DNA from: an uncultured Gammaproteobacteria bacterium
GTDB lineage: Bacteria; Pseudomonadota; Gammaproteobacteria; Pseudomonadales; Porticoccaceae
Assembly (NCBI GenBank): GCA_913060555.1
Contig: CAJXRS010000011.1
Span: 1 to 41,296, forward strand
Direction: 5' to 3'
Length of the DNA stretch: 41,296 nt
The translations under genes were made by a program, and so were the position numbers. Below, piece after piece: positions 25,118-33,318 of this stretch. The stretch's first letter is position 1. Each line of letters starts with the position of its first letter. The notes beneath the pieces are model-generated. The model was not told where the DNA came from, ran no database searches, and saw nothing but the letters and a program-made list of their open reading frames with translations.

Positions 25118-27116
25118 GGTTTCCCCGGAAACGGGCCCTGCCGCCAGCTCGGGTGAGCTGGCCGACGTGATTGAAAGCTCCCTGGAGCAGGCGGTTGGCC
25201 GGCTGGAGCGCAGTCGGGAGTTCGCCAAACCTGCGGCGATACCGCAGGTGCTTGAACTCTGTCGTCGCTTGATGATGCAGCCGATGGGTATCGAGCGGCT
25301 CTATCTATGGGCGCCCAGACTGGACCGCGCCGGCGTGTTTCTGGGCACCGACTGGCAGGACCCCAAAACGCTGCTGGCCAGCTTGGTGGCCAATACTTTC
25401 GAGCTGGGTGACCGGCAGCTACTCGTAATTGAATCTCTCAGTCAGTTGCGGGCGTTGTCAGTGGCTAATGGCAATTATGTCCGGCCCGGGTTTTCAGCAG
25501 AGCAGGCCCACCATTTTCTCTCCCAGGTGCTGGCCCATAATCTGAGCAAGATGTTTTCGGCGGGTGTTTCCGAGGCCGAACGACAGAATCAGCCCGATAT
25601 GGCTCGGGTGGTCAATGACTTGCTGCATTTTCTGGTGGAGCACGTCGGTTACGAGGATATTCTGGGCAAGCTCACCGAGGAGATCTGGCGCATTCTCGGT
25701 CAGCGTCCAATCCAGACCGGTCATGTCAAAGCCATGATCACCCAGATCGCAATTTCATTGGCCAGAGGCGATTACAGTCTCGGTGATGCCCGCCTCGGCG
25801 CAGACCGCTTGATCTCGGCATTGTTCGGGCCCACCAAGACCAGCCAGGGTGATCCTGGAATACCCCGTTATCTGGCGCATCTCGCCGCGATGGATTTCAA
25901 CGCGCTGCAACAGGAAGCCCGCGGGTTTGCCCGGGCCATGCACGATGTGGGGCTGGTGTCAGATTACCATGCTGGGTTTTTGCGCTGGCTATTGGAAAAT
26001 GAACGGAGTGAGTTGGTTCCCGATGCGCTGGGTCTGAGCAATACCGGGTTGGATTCGTTGCAGTGCTACAGCAAGCTGGTCTATCGGCTGATTGAAGAGG
26101 CCATTTATCCTGAAACCGCTCAGGCAGTCTACGGGCTGACCATGCTGCTGGAGCGCGGCGTGCTCTTCATTCCGCCGATTGGCCCCGGCCTTTGGCGGCA
26201 GATATCGCTCGATCTTTCCGAGCATGCCAATGCCAGGATCAGCGCGGCCTTTGGTCAGGCACTGCCCGCACGAGTGTTCTTGCTGGCCGGGACCATTTCT
26301 GTACTCGGGCAGCCCCTGGGTCTCGGGCAGGGCAACAACCCCACCTGTCAGTCGGTGCGAGCGATTTCCATGTGGTCGTTCAACGCTCCCGACTATCTGT
26401 TGCACCTGATTGATCAGGTTGGGCATTTCGATGGCATGTTGATGCACTTTGAAGGCACGTCCATCAATTCCGCAGAATTGCCAGTGGATCTGACGCGGGC
26501 TGCGCCAATCGACAGTGATCCGGTTTCCAATTTGCTGGTGCCGCATCTCGATCGTGTCTATATCCAGATGGGACGCCTCTGTGCTGACCGTGGTGAGGAT
26601 CCGCACCGGTGGATCAACCCGGAGTTTCATGGTTGGTGGGTGGGACGTGGTTTTAATATCGCCGTCGACGTGGTCACCGGCAAGCTGCACGACTACGATG
26701 GTTTTCTACGCAATTTCTTTGCCTGTTATCACCCGCTCAACAACGGCAACCAGTTGGTGATTCACCCCCAGCCCGCGGGGTTGGCAGTGACCGACAGCTC
26801 AGCGCGGTTTGTGGGTTGGCATGCCATTACCATCCTGCGTGTGGCGCTCGATCAATCGGGAGAAATGCGCGTTTATTTCTACAACCCGAACAATGACAGT
26901 GGGCAAAACTGGGGCAATGGCGTCAAGGTCTCGACCCAGGACCATGGGGAACGCTATGGCGAGTCCTCGCTGCCGTTCAACCAGCTGGCCTCTCGTCTGT
27001 ATATTTTTCACGATGACCCGCTCACGTCCAATGCTGTCTGGGGTGTGGCGGAGGAAGAATTGCAAGATGTCAAAGAAATGGCCTTCGGAAGCTGGGCTGC
27101 TGACCGTCTGGCTTGA
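25110..27116 (+). CDS. 668-aa protein with C-terminal papain-like cysteine peptidase signature
   Basis: I do not recognise this family. Residues 1-390 are mostly helical with no motif I know. The C-terminal part carries a pattern like clan CA (papain-type) peptidases: Q407-GNNPT-C413-QSVRAISMW, with the same six-residue Gln-to-Cys spacing as papain Gln19/Cys25; then GWH571AITI, like the papain NHAV; and YFYN592PNNDSGQNWGNG, like the Asn of NSWGTGWG. A transglutaminase-like or C39-like acyl transferase is an alternative. There is no signal peptide or membrane helix, so it should be cytosolic. ATG 25110 overlaps the ATP-grasp stop, so the two are translationally coupled and likely act together. 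The codon usage matches the ATP-grasp gene. Confidence 0.75.
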   Translation: MSEVSPETGPAASSGELADVIESSLEQAVGRLERSREFAKPAAIPQVLELCRRLMMQPMGIERLYLWAPRLDRAGVFLGTDWQDPKTLLASLVANTFELGDRQLLVIESLSQLRALSVANGNYVRPGFSAEQAHHFLSQVLAHNLSKMFSAGVSEAERQNQPDMARVVNDLLHFLVEHVGYEDILGKLTEEIWRILGQRPIQTGHVKAMITQIAISLARGDYSLGDARLGADRLISALFGPTKTSQGDPGIPRYLAHLAAMDFNALQQEARGFARAMHDVGLVSDYHAGFLRWLLENERSELVPDALGLSNTGLDSLQCYSKLVYRLIEEAIYPETAQAVYGLTMLLERGVLFIPPIGPGLWRQISLDLSEHANARISAAFGQALPARVFLLAGTISVLGQPLGLGQGNNPTCQSVRAISMWSFNAPDYLLHLIDQVGHFDGMLMHFEGTSINSAELPVDLTRAAPIDSDPVSNLLVPHLDRVYIQMGRLCADRGEDPHRWINPEFHGWWVGRGFNIAVDVVTGKLHDYDGFLRNFFACYHPLNNGNQLVIHPQPAGLAVTDSSARFVGWHAITILRVALDQSGEMRVYFYNPNNDSGQNWGNGVKVSTQDHGERYGESSLPFNQLASRLYIFHDDPLTSNAVWGVAEEELQDVKEMAFGSWAADRLA

Positions 27117-27251
27117 TGGTTGACGCCCGACTTCTCGGTGAGGTCAGATCAACGGCCAGCCGATAAAGCCGCGCGGCGCCAATAAAAACGGAGTCAGCCT
27201 TCCTATTTATACAACCACCTCCGGTAGCCTGCCGACTGGTAGCCTTCCGGG

Positions 27252-27392
27252 ACGGCTCGTCCCATCCGCATCGAATTCTCCGGCGCTCTCCACCACTTCA
27301 TCGCCCATGGCGATCGCCGCGCGTCCATCTATGAGAATGACTCCGGCCCGGAGTGCTTGCTGGCGGTGCTGGATCCGGTGCAGGCGGCGCCC
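27252..27392 (+). pseudogene. Decayed N-terminus of a RAYT (REP-associated) transposase
   Basis: From 27252 the frame reads TARPIRIEFSGALHHFIAHGDRRASIYEND, very close to the start of RAYT/Y1 transposases (MARPLRIEFPGALYHVTSRGDRR). The expected ATG is ACG, and the similarity ends after about 45 codons where the malic enzyme gene begins, so it is a dead fragment. The remaining bases between 27117 and 27251 hold nothing I can identify. Confidence 0.75.
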
Positions 27393-27410
27393 GGAGTCAG
27401 GCGCCCGGGG

Positions 27411-29030
27411 TCAATAGACGGGATCGTACATCTGCGCCGCCAATTCCGCCTCGATGTCGGCGGGCATTTCCCGGTTCGTCAGGCCCTCGCGCCGGGCGGC
27501 CTCGCATACCGCCCGGGCGACCGCGATGGAGATCCGGCGCACCCGGGTCAAATCGGGGTAGAGGGCGCCGGCCTCGAGCGAGGCCGCATCGACCTGATCC
27601 GCCAGGGCTCGGGCGGCGGCGAGAAACAGGGCGTCGGTGATCCTCTCCACCCCCGCGCTCAACGCCCCCAGCCCCAGGCCGGGGAAGACGTAGACATTGT
27701 TGCACTGCGCCGGGCGGAAGGTTTTGCCATTGCAGTTGACCGGCCCGAACGGGCTGCCGCTGGCAAAGACGGCTCGGCCTGAACTCCATTGATAGGCCTG
27801 TTCAGCAGTGCATTCGGCGTTGGCGGTCGGGTTGGACAGGGCGAAGATGATCGGACGAGGATTGAGTTCGGCCATCAACTTGACGGCTTGCTCGCTGAAG
27901 GTGCCCGGCGCACCGGTGGCGCCGATCAGCGCCTGCGGCGCATGGGCCCGAAGGGCCTCAATGAAATCGAGCGGTTCGCGGTCCTGGGCAAAGCGCCGTA
28001 CACGGGGGGCGAGGCCGGTGCGGCCCTGTACCACCAGCCCGCCGCGATCAACCAGCCAGATACGGCTGCAGGCCTGCGTCTCGCTCATGCCGGCCTCGAT
28101 GAAGGCCGCCGCGACCAGCTCCGCCACGCCGAGAGCGGCCGAGCCCGCGCCCAGGAACAGCACCCGCAGATCCTTGAAGTCATCCCCGGTGATGCGGGTC
28201 GCGGCATACAGTCCCGCCAGCGCCACTCCGCCGGTGCCCTGGATGTCGTCGTTGAAACACAGTATCCGGTCACGGTAGGTATCGATCAGGCGGTGAGCAT
28301 TGTCCGAGGCGAAATCCTCGAAATGCAGCAGTGCGCGCGGGAAGGCGTCCTGCACCGCCTGCACGAACTCCTCGAACAGTTCAAGATAGGCCTCGCCGCG
28401 CAGACGTTCGCTCCGGATCCCCAGATATAGAGGATGCTCGCGCAGCGACCGGTTGTCGGTACCGACATCCAGCAGCACCGGCAGGCACTGCTCGGGGGCG
28501 ATACCGGCGCCGGCGGTGTAGAGCGAAAGCTTGCCAATGGCGATGCCCATGCCATTGGCGCCGAGGTCGCCCAGCCCCAGGACACGCTCGCCGTCCGTGA
28601 CCACGATGACGCGCACATCCCGCTCGGGCCAGTTGTCCAGTAGTTCCCGCATCCGGCCGCGATCGTTCGTGCTGATATAGAAGCCTTTGGGCTCGCGGTA
28701 GATATCCGCGAATTCCCGACAGGCCTGCCCCACCGTGGGGGTGTAGATCAGCGGCATGATTTCAGTGATGTGATCCAGCACCAGACGGTAGAACAGGCGC
28801 TCGTTGCGCCCCTGCAGAGACTGGAGCAGGATATAGCGATCGATATCGCATTCCTTGTGCCGCAGGTTGCCCAGTACGCGGTCCATCTGGACCTGCTGAG
28901 TGCATACCGCCGGAGGCAAAAGTCCGTGCAGGCCGAGCCGGTCGCGCTCCTCCTCGGTAAAGGCGGTACCCTTGTTCAGGCCCGGATCGTGCAATACGGC
29001 CATGCCGACCGGGTGTCTGGCTTGGGTCAT
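27411..29030 (-). CDS. maeA: NAD-dependent malic enzyme
   Basis: Oxidative decarboxylation of malate to pyruvate with NAD in the cytosol. The 539-residue product contains HKECDIDRYILLQSLQGRNERLFYRL, the active-site Tyr in PLIYTPTVGQACREF, RVLGLGDLGANGMGIAIGK, the metal-site FEDFASDNAHRLI and CFNDDIQGTGGVALAG, a dinucleotide loop VLFLGAGSAALGVAELV, and ALSNPTANAECTAEQAY. This is the large-subunit layout of the NAD type. I chose ATG 29030 (MTQARHPVGMAVLHD); an upstream in-frame ATG at 29057 adds nine residues. The gene stands alone between a RAYT relic and the duplicated DUF2058 tail. Confidence 0.95.
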   Translation of the reverse strand: MTQARHPVGMAVLHDPGLNKGTAFTEEERDRLGLHGLLPPAVCTQQVQMDRVLGNLRHKECDIDRYILLQSLQGRNERLFYRLVLDHITEIMPLIYTPTVGQACREFADIYREPKGFYISTNDRGRMRELLDNWPERDVRVIVVTDGERVLGLGDLGANGMGIAIGKLSLYTAGAGIAPEQCLPVLLDVGTDNRSLREHPLYLGIRSERLRGEAYLELFEEFVQAVQDAFPRALLHFEDFASDNAHRLIDTYRDRILCFNDDIQGTGGVALAGLYAATRITGDDFKDLRVLFLGAGSAALGVAELVAAAFIEAGMSETQACSRIWLVDRGGLVVQGRTGLAPRVRRFAQDREPLDFIEALRAHAPQALIGATGAPGTFSEQAVKLMAELNPRPIIFALSNPTANAECTAEQAYQWSSGRAVFASGSPFGPVNCNGKTFRPAQCNNVYVFPGLGLGALSAGVERITDALFLAAARALADQVDAASLEAGALYPDLTRVRRISIAVARAVCEAARREGLTNREMPADIEAELAAQMYDPVY

Positions 29031-29167
29031 GGTCAATCCCTGTTGACTGCGGTGCATGGGTCGGCCACATGGCGGGGCCGCGCGACATTGGACGGCATAC
29101 GACCGTCGCGGTTCCCGGGTGATACCTGCGGCGGACGCCGGCCCCTTTTTGTCGCCAGACCCGACCG

Positions 29168-29341
29168 CTACCTTACCCGGACACTCACCACATCAAGTCA
29201 TCAGGCACCGGATAATCCGCATAGGGATCGTTTTGTGGATTCCCCTGCGACGATGGCACATTGAAGACCAGCACGCAGCCCGGGTCGCGCCGGGCGATTT
29301 TCTCGGCAGTCATCGCCGGCACCAGCTCGTAGGTCTGATCG
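29168..29341 (-). pseudogene. Duplicated 3' end of the DUF2058 gene
   Basis: These 174 bases repeat 31331-31504 in the same orientation with two mismatches. They contain the last 52 codons and the stop of the DUF2058 gene (from DQTYELVPAMTAEKIARRD to PDDLMW) plus 17 bases after it. There is no start or upstream part, so it is a gene fragment. It marks the left edge of the permease segment; the right copy belongs to the intact gene. The surrounding 29058-29378 has no other gene. Confidence 0.93.
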
Positions 29342-29378
29342 CATGGCCCACTAGGCCTGCCCCATTTCTCTCGCTGGC

Positions 29379-30713
29379 TCACTTAGCCCGACTGGAAGCC
29401 TTCGCCGGGGCCTGCTTTCTGAGAAATACGATTTCAACCACCGCGATCATTACCATCGCAACTATCGCCACCAGTACAACCAGCGGATCGGACATGATCT
29501 TGACCCAGAGGAATCCACCAAGCACCAATAGGTCGAGAATGATTGCCGTGAACAAAATCAGCAAATTGGCCTGAATGTCTTGGCGCAAATAGCGCAGTAT
29601 GCCCCAATGTACCGCTATATCCATGATCAGGTAGAAAATGATGCCCAGCGCGGCAATCCGTGTCAGGTCAAAAAACGCCGTTAATACCAAGCCAAGAACC
29701 ACCGTGTAGACAAGTGTATGTTTCTGGATGCTGCCCGGCATACCGAAGTGACTGTGAGGCACAAGCTTCATTTGAGTGAGCATGGCAAGCATCCTCGATA
29801 CCGCGAAAATGCTCGCGATGATGCCCCCAGCCGTGGCCAGCATTGCCAGAACCACCGTAAACCAGAGGCCATAATCGCCGAGCGTCGGTTTCGCGGCGGC
29901 CGCCAGAGAATAGTTTTTCGTTGCGATAATGTCAGGCAGCGATAAATTGGTGGCCACCGCGAACCCCACGAGCGTATAGACCAACACACAGAAGGCAATG
30001 GAGATGGTGATGGCCCGGCCCACATTGCGATGCGGGTCTTGAAGTTCGGAACCACTGTTGGTGATGGTGGTGAATCCCTTGAACGCCAGAATCCCCAAGG
30101 CTGTAGCGCCCAGAAAGCTACTTATCCCGGAATCAGGCGTTGTCCGGGAAAAATCCACCGCGAGGTTTTTCGATGCCCATATGCCCACTACGCCAAAAAT
30201 TATGATGCCACCTATTTTCAGGAAGCCGATGAAAGACGCAACGCCTTCTATCAATCGATTCGCAGACAAATTGATCAGGAAAGCGACCAGCAGCAGACCA
30301 ACGCCCAGCGCTGGAACCAGTATTTCTTGATCGCCTGTATCAAAAAGCTGCATTGTGTATGAGCCAAAAGTTCGCGCCAGAAAACTTTGGGCGATCACCA
30401 TGGAAAAATACATCAGCAACGCATTGAATGCCGTTGCTAAAGAGCTGCCATAGGCTTTGTAGAGGTACATGCCAATGCCACCTGCTGAGGGGTAGGCATT
30501 GGACATCTTTACGTAGGAGTAGGCGCTGAACGAAACAACGAGTGCAGCCGAGAGAAACGCCAGAGGGAAAAGCGCCCCAGTCATTTCAGCCATCTGACCG
30601 GTCAGGGCAAAAATACCTGCACCGATCATCACGCCGGTTCCCAAAGCTACAGCGCCGATCAGGGTCAGGCTGTTTTCCTGGTATTCGGGTGTTCTGTCAG
30701 CAGAATGTTCCAT
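29379..30713 (-). CDS. APC-superfamily amino-acid permease
   Basis: A 444-residue inner-membrane transporter with about 12 hydrophobic helices. The first helix region LTLIGAVALGTGVMIGAGIFALTGQ carries the GxMIGAGIF substrate-binding motif of the amino acid-polyamine-organocation family. The second (AYPSAGGIGMYLYKAYG) and the sixth-helix region (LGILAFKGFTTITNSGSELQDPHRNVGRAI) are also typical. The C-terminus is a basic tail (LRKQAPAKASSRAK). The substrate cannot be told. The base composition is clearly lower in GC than the flanks, and the gene lies inside the segment bracketed by the DUF2058 duplication, so recent acquisition is likely. Confidence 0.9.
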   Translation of the reverse strand: MEHSADRTPEYQENSLTLIGAVALGTGVMIGAGIFALTGQMAEMTGALFPLAFLSAALVVSFSAYSYVKMSNAYPSAGGIGMYLYKAYGSSLATAFNALLMYFSMVIAQSFLARTFGSYTMQLFDTGDQEILVPALGVGLLLVAFLINLSANRLIEGVASFIGFLKIGGIIIFGVVGIWASKNLAVDFSRTTPDSGISSFLGATALGILAFKGFTTITNSGSELQDPHRNVGRAITISIAFCVLVYTLVGFAVATNLSLPDIIATKNYSLAAAAKPTLGDYGLWFTVVLAMLATAGGIIASIFAVSRMLAMLTQMKLVPHSHFGMPGSIQKHTLVYTVVLGLVLTAFFDLTRIAALGIIFYLIMDIAVHWGILRYLRQDIQANLLILFTAIILDLLVLGGFLWVKIMSDPLVVLVAIVAMVMIAVVEIVFLRKQAPAKASSRAK

Positions 30714-30763
30714 GGAGAACTCCTAAATGGTGGGAAAACGCCGCTGCAGAGAAACGTCAACTG

Positions 30764-31078
30764 TCATTTACGGGCCTTTCTCTTCATGGAATACGGCACC
30801 AGATACATCTTCCTATTGCCCCAATATATCAATCCGCCTAGAACGATATAACTCGAAAGGGCGGGCTCTAACCAATGGTTCGATTCGTAGTAGAGCAGAA
30901 GCGTAAAAGCCAGGGAAATGACCGAAAAAACCAGACAAAACGCGTGCCTTATCTTGGTGTCCGAATCCGGCGTAAAAAGTCCGCCACAATGAGGACATAC
31001 CCTGAAGTTCGACCAATAGCCCTGATGTGGCAGCTGGTTCAGCGTTACTCCCGCGTTACAGTGAGGGCAGGATTTCAT
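30764..31078 (-). CDS. Zinc-ribbon protein with two membrane helices
   Basis: A 104-residue protein. The N-terminus has two CxxC knuckles (KSCPHCNAG and RVCPHCGGLFT), forming a zinc ribbon of about 35 residues. Two hydrophobic helices follow (FCLVFSVISLAFTLLLYY and PALSSYIVLGGLIYWG), then a basic tail (YSMKRKARK). Similar short proteins occur as hypotheticals in other gammaproteobacteria; I know of no function. It lies 50 bases upstream of the permease on the same strand, shares its lower GC, and is probably part of the same acquired segment. Confidence 0.75.
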   Translation of the reverse strand: MKSCPHCNAGVTLNQLPHQGYWSNFRVCPHCGGLFTPDSDTKIRHAFCLVFSVISLAFTLLLYYESNHWLEPALSSYIVLGGLIYWGNRKMYLVPYSMKRKARK

Positions 31079-31347
31079 GCTCTTGATGCCTGATCGGGAT
31101 AGGCCGGGGCCTCACGATGTCGCTCCTCCCGCACCACCGGGCATACGGATCACTTGCCACGGCGGTCTAATGACTTGCTTCGTCGCCATCACCGTACTGC
31201 CACGTCCGGAAGATCCAGGTTCCGGAAGCCACCTGTGGGCAGAGCGTACGCGAGCGCCGGGATTCTGCTCAGGCGCCATGGGCTACGGGGCGTGGCCCAC
31301 TAGACCCGCCGCCCGGTCCCTTTTTGACCCCTACCTTGCCCGGACAC
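31079..31347. other. Gap at the right border of the permease segment
   Basis: No gene is visible. TGGCCCACTAG at 31293-31303 repeats 29344-29354 in direct orientation, and the following seven bases are similar. The second DUF2058 tail copy starts at 31331. Confidence 0.6.
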
Positions 31348-31872
31348 TCACCACATCAAGTCATCAGGCACCGGATAATCCGCATAGGGATCGTTTTGTG
31401 GATTCCCCTGCGACGATGGCACATTGAAGACCAGCACGCAGCCCGGGTCGCGCCGGGCGATTTTCTCGGCAGTCACCGCCGGCACCAGCTCGTAGGTCTG
31501 ATCGAATCTGACCACCGCCAGGACCCCGTTGATGACCTGGGCGCGCTGCGCCTTGTACAGCGCAATTTTCTTTATCTTGCCGGCGTCGACGAACTGAAAC
31601 GTGCTGTCGCCGCCGCTGCGCGCCAGCCGCTGGGTCTCGATCAACTGGCGGATCTGGCCGATCTGGGCCTTGCGCTCACGCTCCGCCACCTGTTCGCGAT
31701 TGCGGTCGCGGTCGCTCTCGGCCTTTTGCAGCTGGGCCTGGCGCGCCTGCTCGGCCACCGCGTCGGGCGTGTTGCCGCGCTGCGCCTTGCGTTTTTCCTT
31801 GGTCGCTTTCTTGATCTGGTGGGGCTTGACCAGGCCCGCTTTGAGCAACTGGTCTTGCAGGGGATTGGCCAT
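31348..31872 (-). CDS. DUF2058 nucleoprotein/polynucleotide-associated protein (YaiL-like)
   Basis: A 174-residue basic, highly charged protein of the DUF2058 family. It opens MANPLQDQLLKAGLVKPHQIKKATKEKRKAQRG, the conserved N-terminal block, continues with a long charged helix or coiled coil (VAEQARQAQLQKAESDRDRNREQVAERERKAQIGQIRQLIE), and ends in a small beta domain (STFQFVDAGKIKKIALYKAQRAQVINGVLAVVRFDQTYELVP) and YADYPVPDDLMW. The family is annotated as nucleoprotein or polynucleotide-associated, with no firm role. ATG 31872 is the family start. Its last 174 bases are duplicated 2.16 kb away (29168-29341). Confidence 0.9.
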   Translation of the reverse strand: MANPLQDQLLKAGLVKPHQIKKATKEKRKAQRGNTPDAVAEQARQAQLQKAESDRDRNREQVAERERKAQIGQIRQLIETQRLARSGGDSTFQFVDAGKIKKIALYKAQRAQVINGVLAVVRFDQTYELVPAVTAEKIARRDPGCVLVFNVPSSQGNPQNDPYADYPVPDDLMW

Positions 31873-32226
31873 GGTCGTCACGCCCTGTGGCTGAAATGGT
31901 CCGGCAACCCGAGTGTGCTGTCGGTCGAACAGACCGCGACGCGGGATGCCCGTATGAGCGCCATATAGTGCCCCATTTGCGCAGGCCATGGGTAGGGGAG
32001 GGCAGGTCCCGCAGGGCCTCACCCGCTGTATACGCAATCGCGTTGTCCTACCGGGTCGGCCGGCGCAATCGGTCGACGGGACCCGCCGGAAGCGGCCGCA
32101 CGGCGGGCGTTGCGTAGTCCAGCGAGTCCAGGTGCTGCTGGCACCTGGCCCGGAATTGGCGACGCAAACCGGAATCAAACATGACCGGCTCAAGTCCCCC
32201 CGGCGAACCACCGTGCAACCTCTTTT

Positions 32227-32257
32227 GGTGGATGCGCCTGCGGCTTATCCACCCTAC
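32227..32257 (-). repeat. REP element, class A
   Basis: GGTGGAT...ATCCACC imperfect palindrome with a GCAGGC-type centre, plus the CTAC/GTAG head, lying 83 bases before the RAYT gene. The stretch 31873-32226 has no gene I can support. Confidence 0.88.
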
Positions 32258-32340
32258 AACAGCGACGCTCGTGTCACCGTGGGTGCAATGTCGTCCGTCT
32301 TGGTACCCTTCGCCAAAGGACACTATCCACGGAGGGATAC

Positions 32341-32853
32341 ATGAGCCAATACCGCCGCCTTCGGGTGCCGGGCGGCTGCTACTTCTTCACCCTGGTCACC
32401 AGCAATCGGGCACCGGTTTTCCAGGGGGCCGCCGAGGTCGGGGCATTGCGCGTCGCGCTGCGGCAGACAATGCACGCCCGGCCGTTCCGCATCCACGCCA
32501 TGGTGGTGCTGCCCGACCATCTGCACTGCATCTGGCAATTGCCGCCGGGCGATGCCGATTTTTCCGGCCGCTGGCGGGCCATCAAGAAATCCGTCTCCCA
32601 GCAACTCCTGCGCCCCGGCCAAACACCGGCGACCCTCTGGCAACGGCGCTTCTGGGAACATCTGCTGCGCGACGAAGACGATTGGCGCCGGCATCTGGAT
32701 TACATCCACTACAACCCCGTGAAACACGGTTTGGCGGCGAGCCCCTGGGCCTGGCCCTGGTCGTCGTTCCGCCATTGCGTCGCCCGTGGCTGGTACGAGC
32801 CCGATTGGGGCGCCAGTGAACCCGATGCCATCGCCGGCATGAGCCTGGAATGA
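32341..32853 (+). CDS. REP-associated tyrosine transposase (RAYT, Y1_Tnp)
   Basis: A 170-residue single-strand transposase of the IS200/IS605-like Y1 superfamily. RAYTs cut and join REP hairpins. It has MSQYRRLRVPGGCYFFTLVTSNRAPVF, the metal-binding HUH-type motif in MVVLPDHLHCIWQLP (His-Leu-His), and the catalytic Tyr region YIHYNPVKHGLAASP, with LWQRRFWEHLLRDEDDWRRHLDY before it. All key residues are intact, so it may be active. GGAGGG stands 5 bases before the ATG. REP elements of class A lie on both sides, and class B to the right, the usual arrangement of a domesticated RAYT/REP unit. Confidence 0.95.
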   Translation: MSQYRRLRVPGGCYFFTLVTSNRAPVFQGAAEVGALRVALRQTMHARPFRIHAMVVLPDHLHCIWQLPPGDADFSGRWRAIKKSVSQQLLRPGQTPATLWQRRFWEHLLRDEDDWRRHLDYIHYNPVKHGLAASPWAWPWSSFRHCVARGWYEPDWGASEPDAIAGMSLE

Positions 32854-32872
32854 GGGCTGGATCTCGATGATT

Positions 32873-33080
32873 GGTGGATGCGCCTGCGGCTTATCCACCC
32901 TACGCCGAGCACCGCCAATGTTTTCGTAGGCCGGATAAGCGAAGCGCATCCGGCGTTTTCCGCCAAGCCCAACTCTCCGGGAAACCCTGCGGTGGATGCG
33001 CCTGCGGCTTATCCACCCTACAAAAGCGACACCCGCGGCCGGTACGCCCGTAGGCCGGATAAGCGACAGCGCATCCGGCG
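32873..33080. repeat. Cluster of four REP elements of two classes
   Basis: Class A (GGTGGATGCGCCTGCGGC type) at 32873-32903 and 32991-33021 alternates with class B (GTAGGCCGGATAAGCG ... GCATCCGGCG) at 32926-32954 and 33050-33080. Both classes are palindromic and can fold as hairpins. The class A and class B copies are in opposite orientation, giving two BIME-like pairs between the RAYT gene and yacG. Confidence 0.9.
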
Positions 33081-33117
33081 TTTTCCGCCAGGGCTACGGC
33101 GATGGCGTCACCGGCGT

Positions 33118-33318
33118 TCAATAGCCTTCCGGATCCGCTTCGGGATCGGTTTCGTCCATGGCCGGCTCGCCGGGGACGCGGTGGCGCTCGGTCGCCCAAT
33201 CGCCGAAATCGATCTGCCGGCACCTGGCCGAACAGAACGGCCGCTCCGGGCTGTCGGGGCCCCAGGGCACCGGCTTGGCGCAGGTCGGGCAGCGCACCAC
33301 CAGCTTGGCTTTGCTCAC
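33118..33318 (-). CDS. yacG: DNA gyrase inhibitor YacG
   Basis: A 66-residue zinc protein that binds GyrB and blocks DNA binding by gyrase. The zinc ligands are the two pairs in [12 protein letters not shown] and [15 protein letters not shown], the family signature. The acidic C-terminal tail ([13 protein letters not shown]) is also typical. The start is GTG 33318, overlapping the coaE stop as GTGA, so it is coupled to coaE. In many gammaproteobacteria this pair follows pilD; here the pilD position is taken by an unrelated toxin-antitoxin pair and repeats. Confidence 0.95.
   Translation of the reverse strand: MSKAKLVVRCPTCAKPVPWGPDSPERPFCSARCRQIDFGDWATERHRVPGEPAMDETDPEADPEGY

Noticed and set aside
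32181-32819. Plus-strand frame running through the RAYT gene
   Set aside because: Out-of-frame shadow of the RAYT coding sequence; it begins in a REP-containing gap and has no motif.
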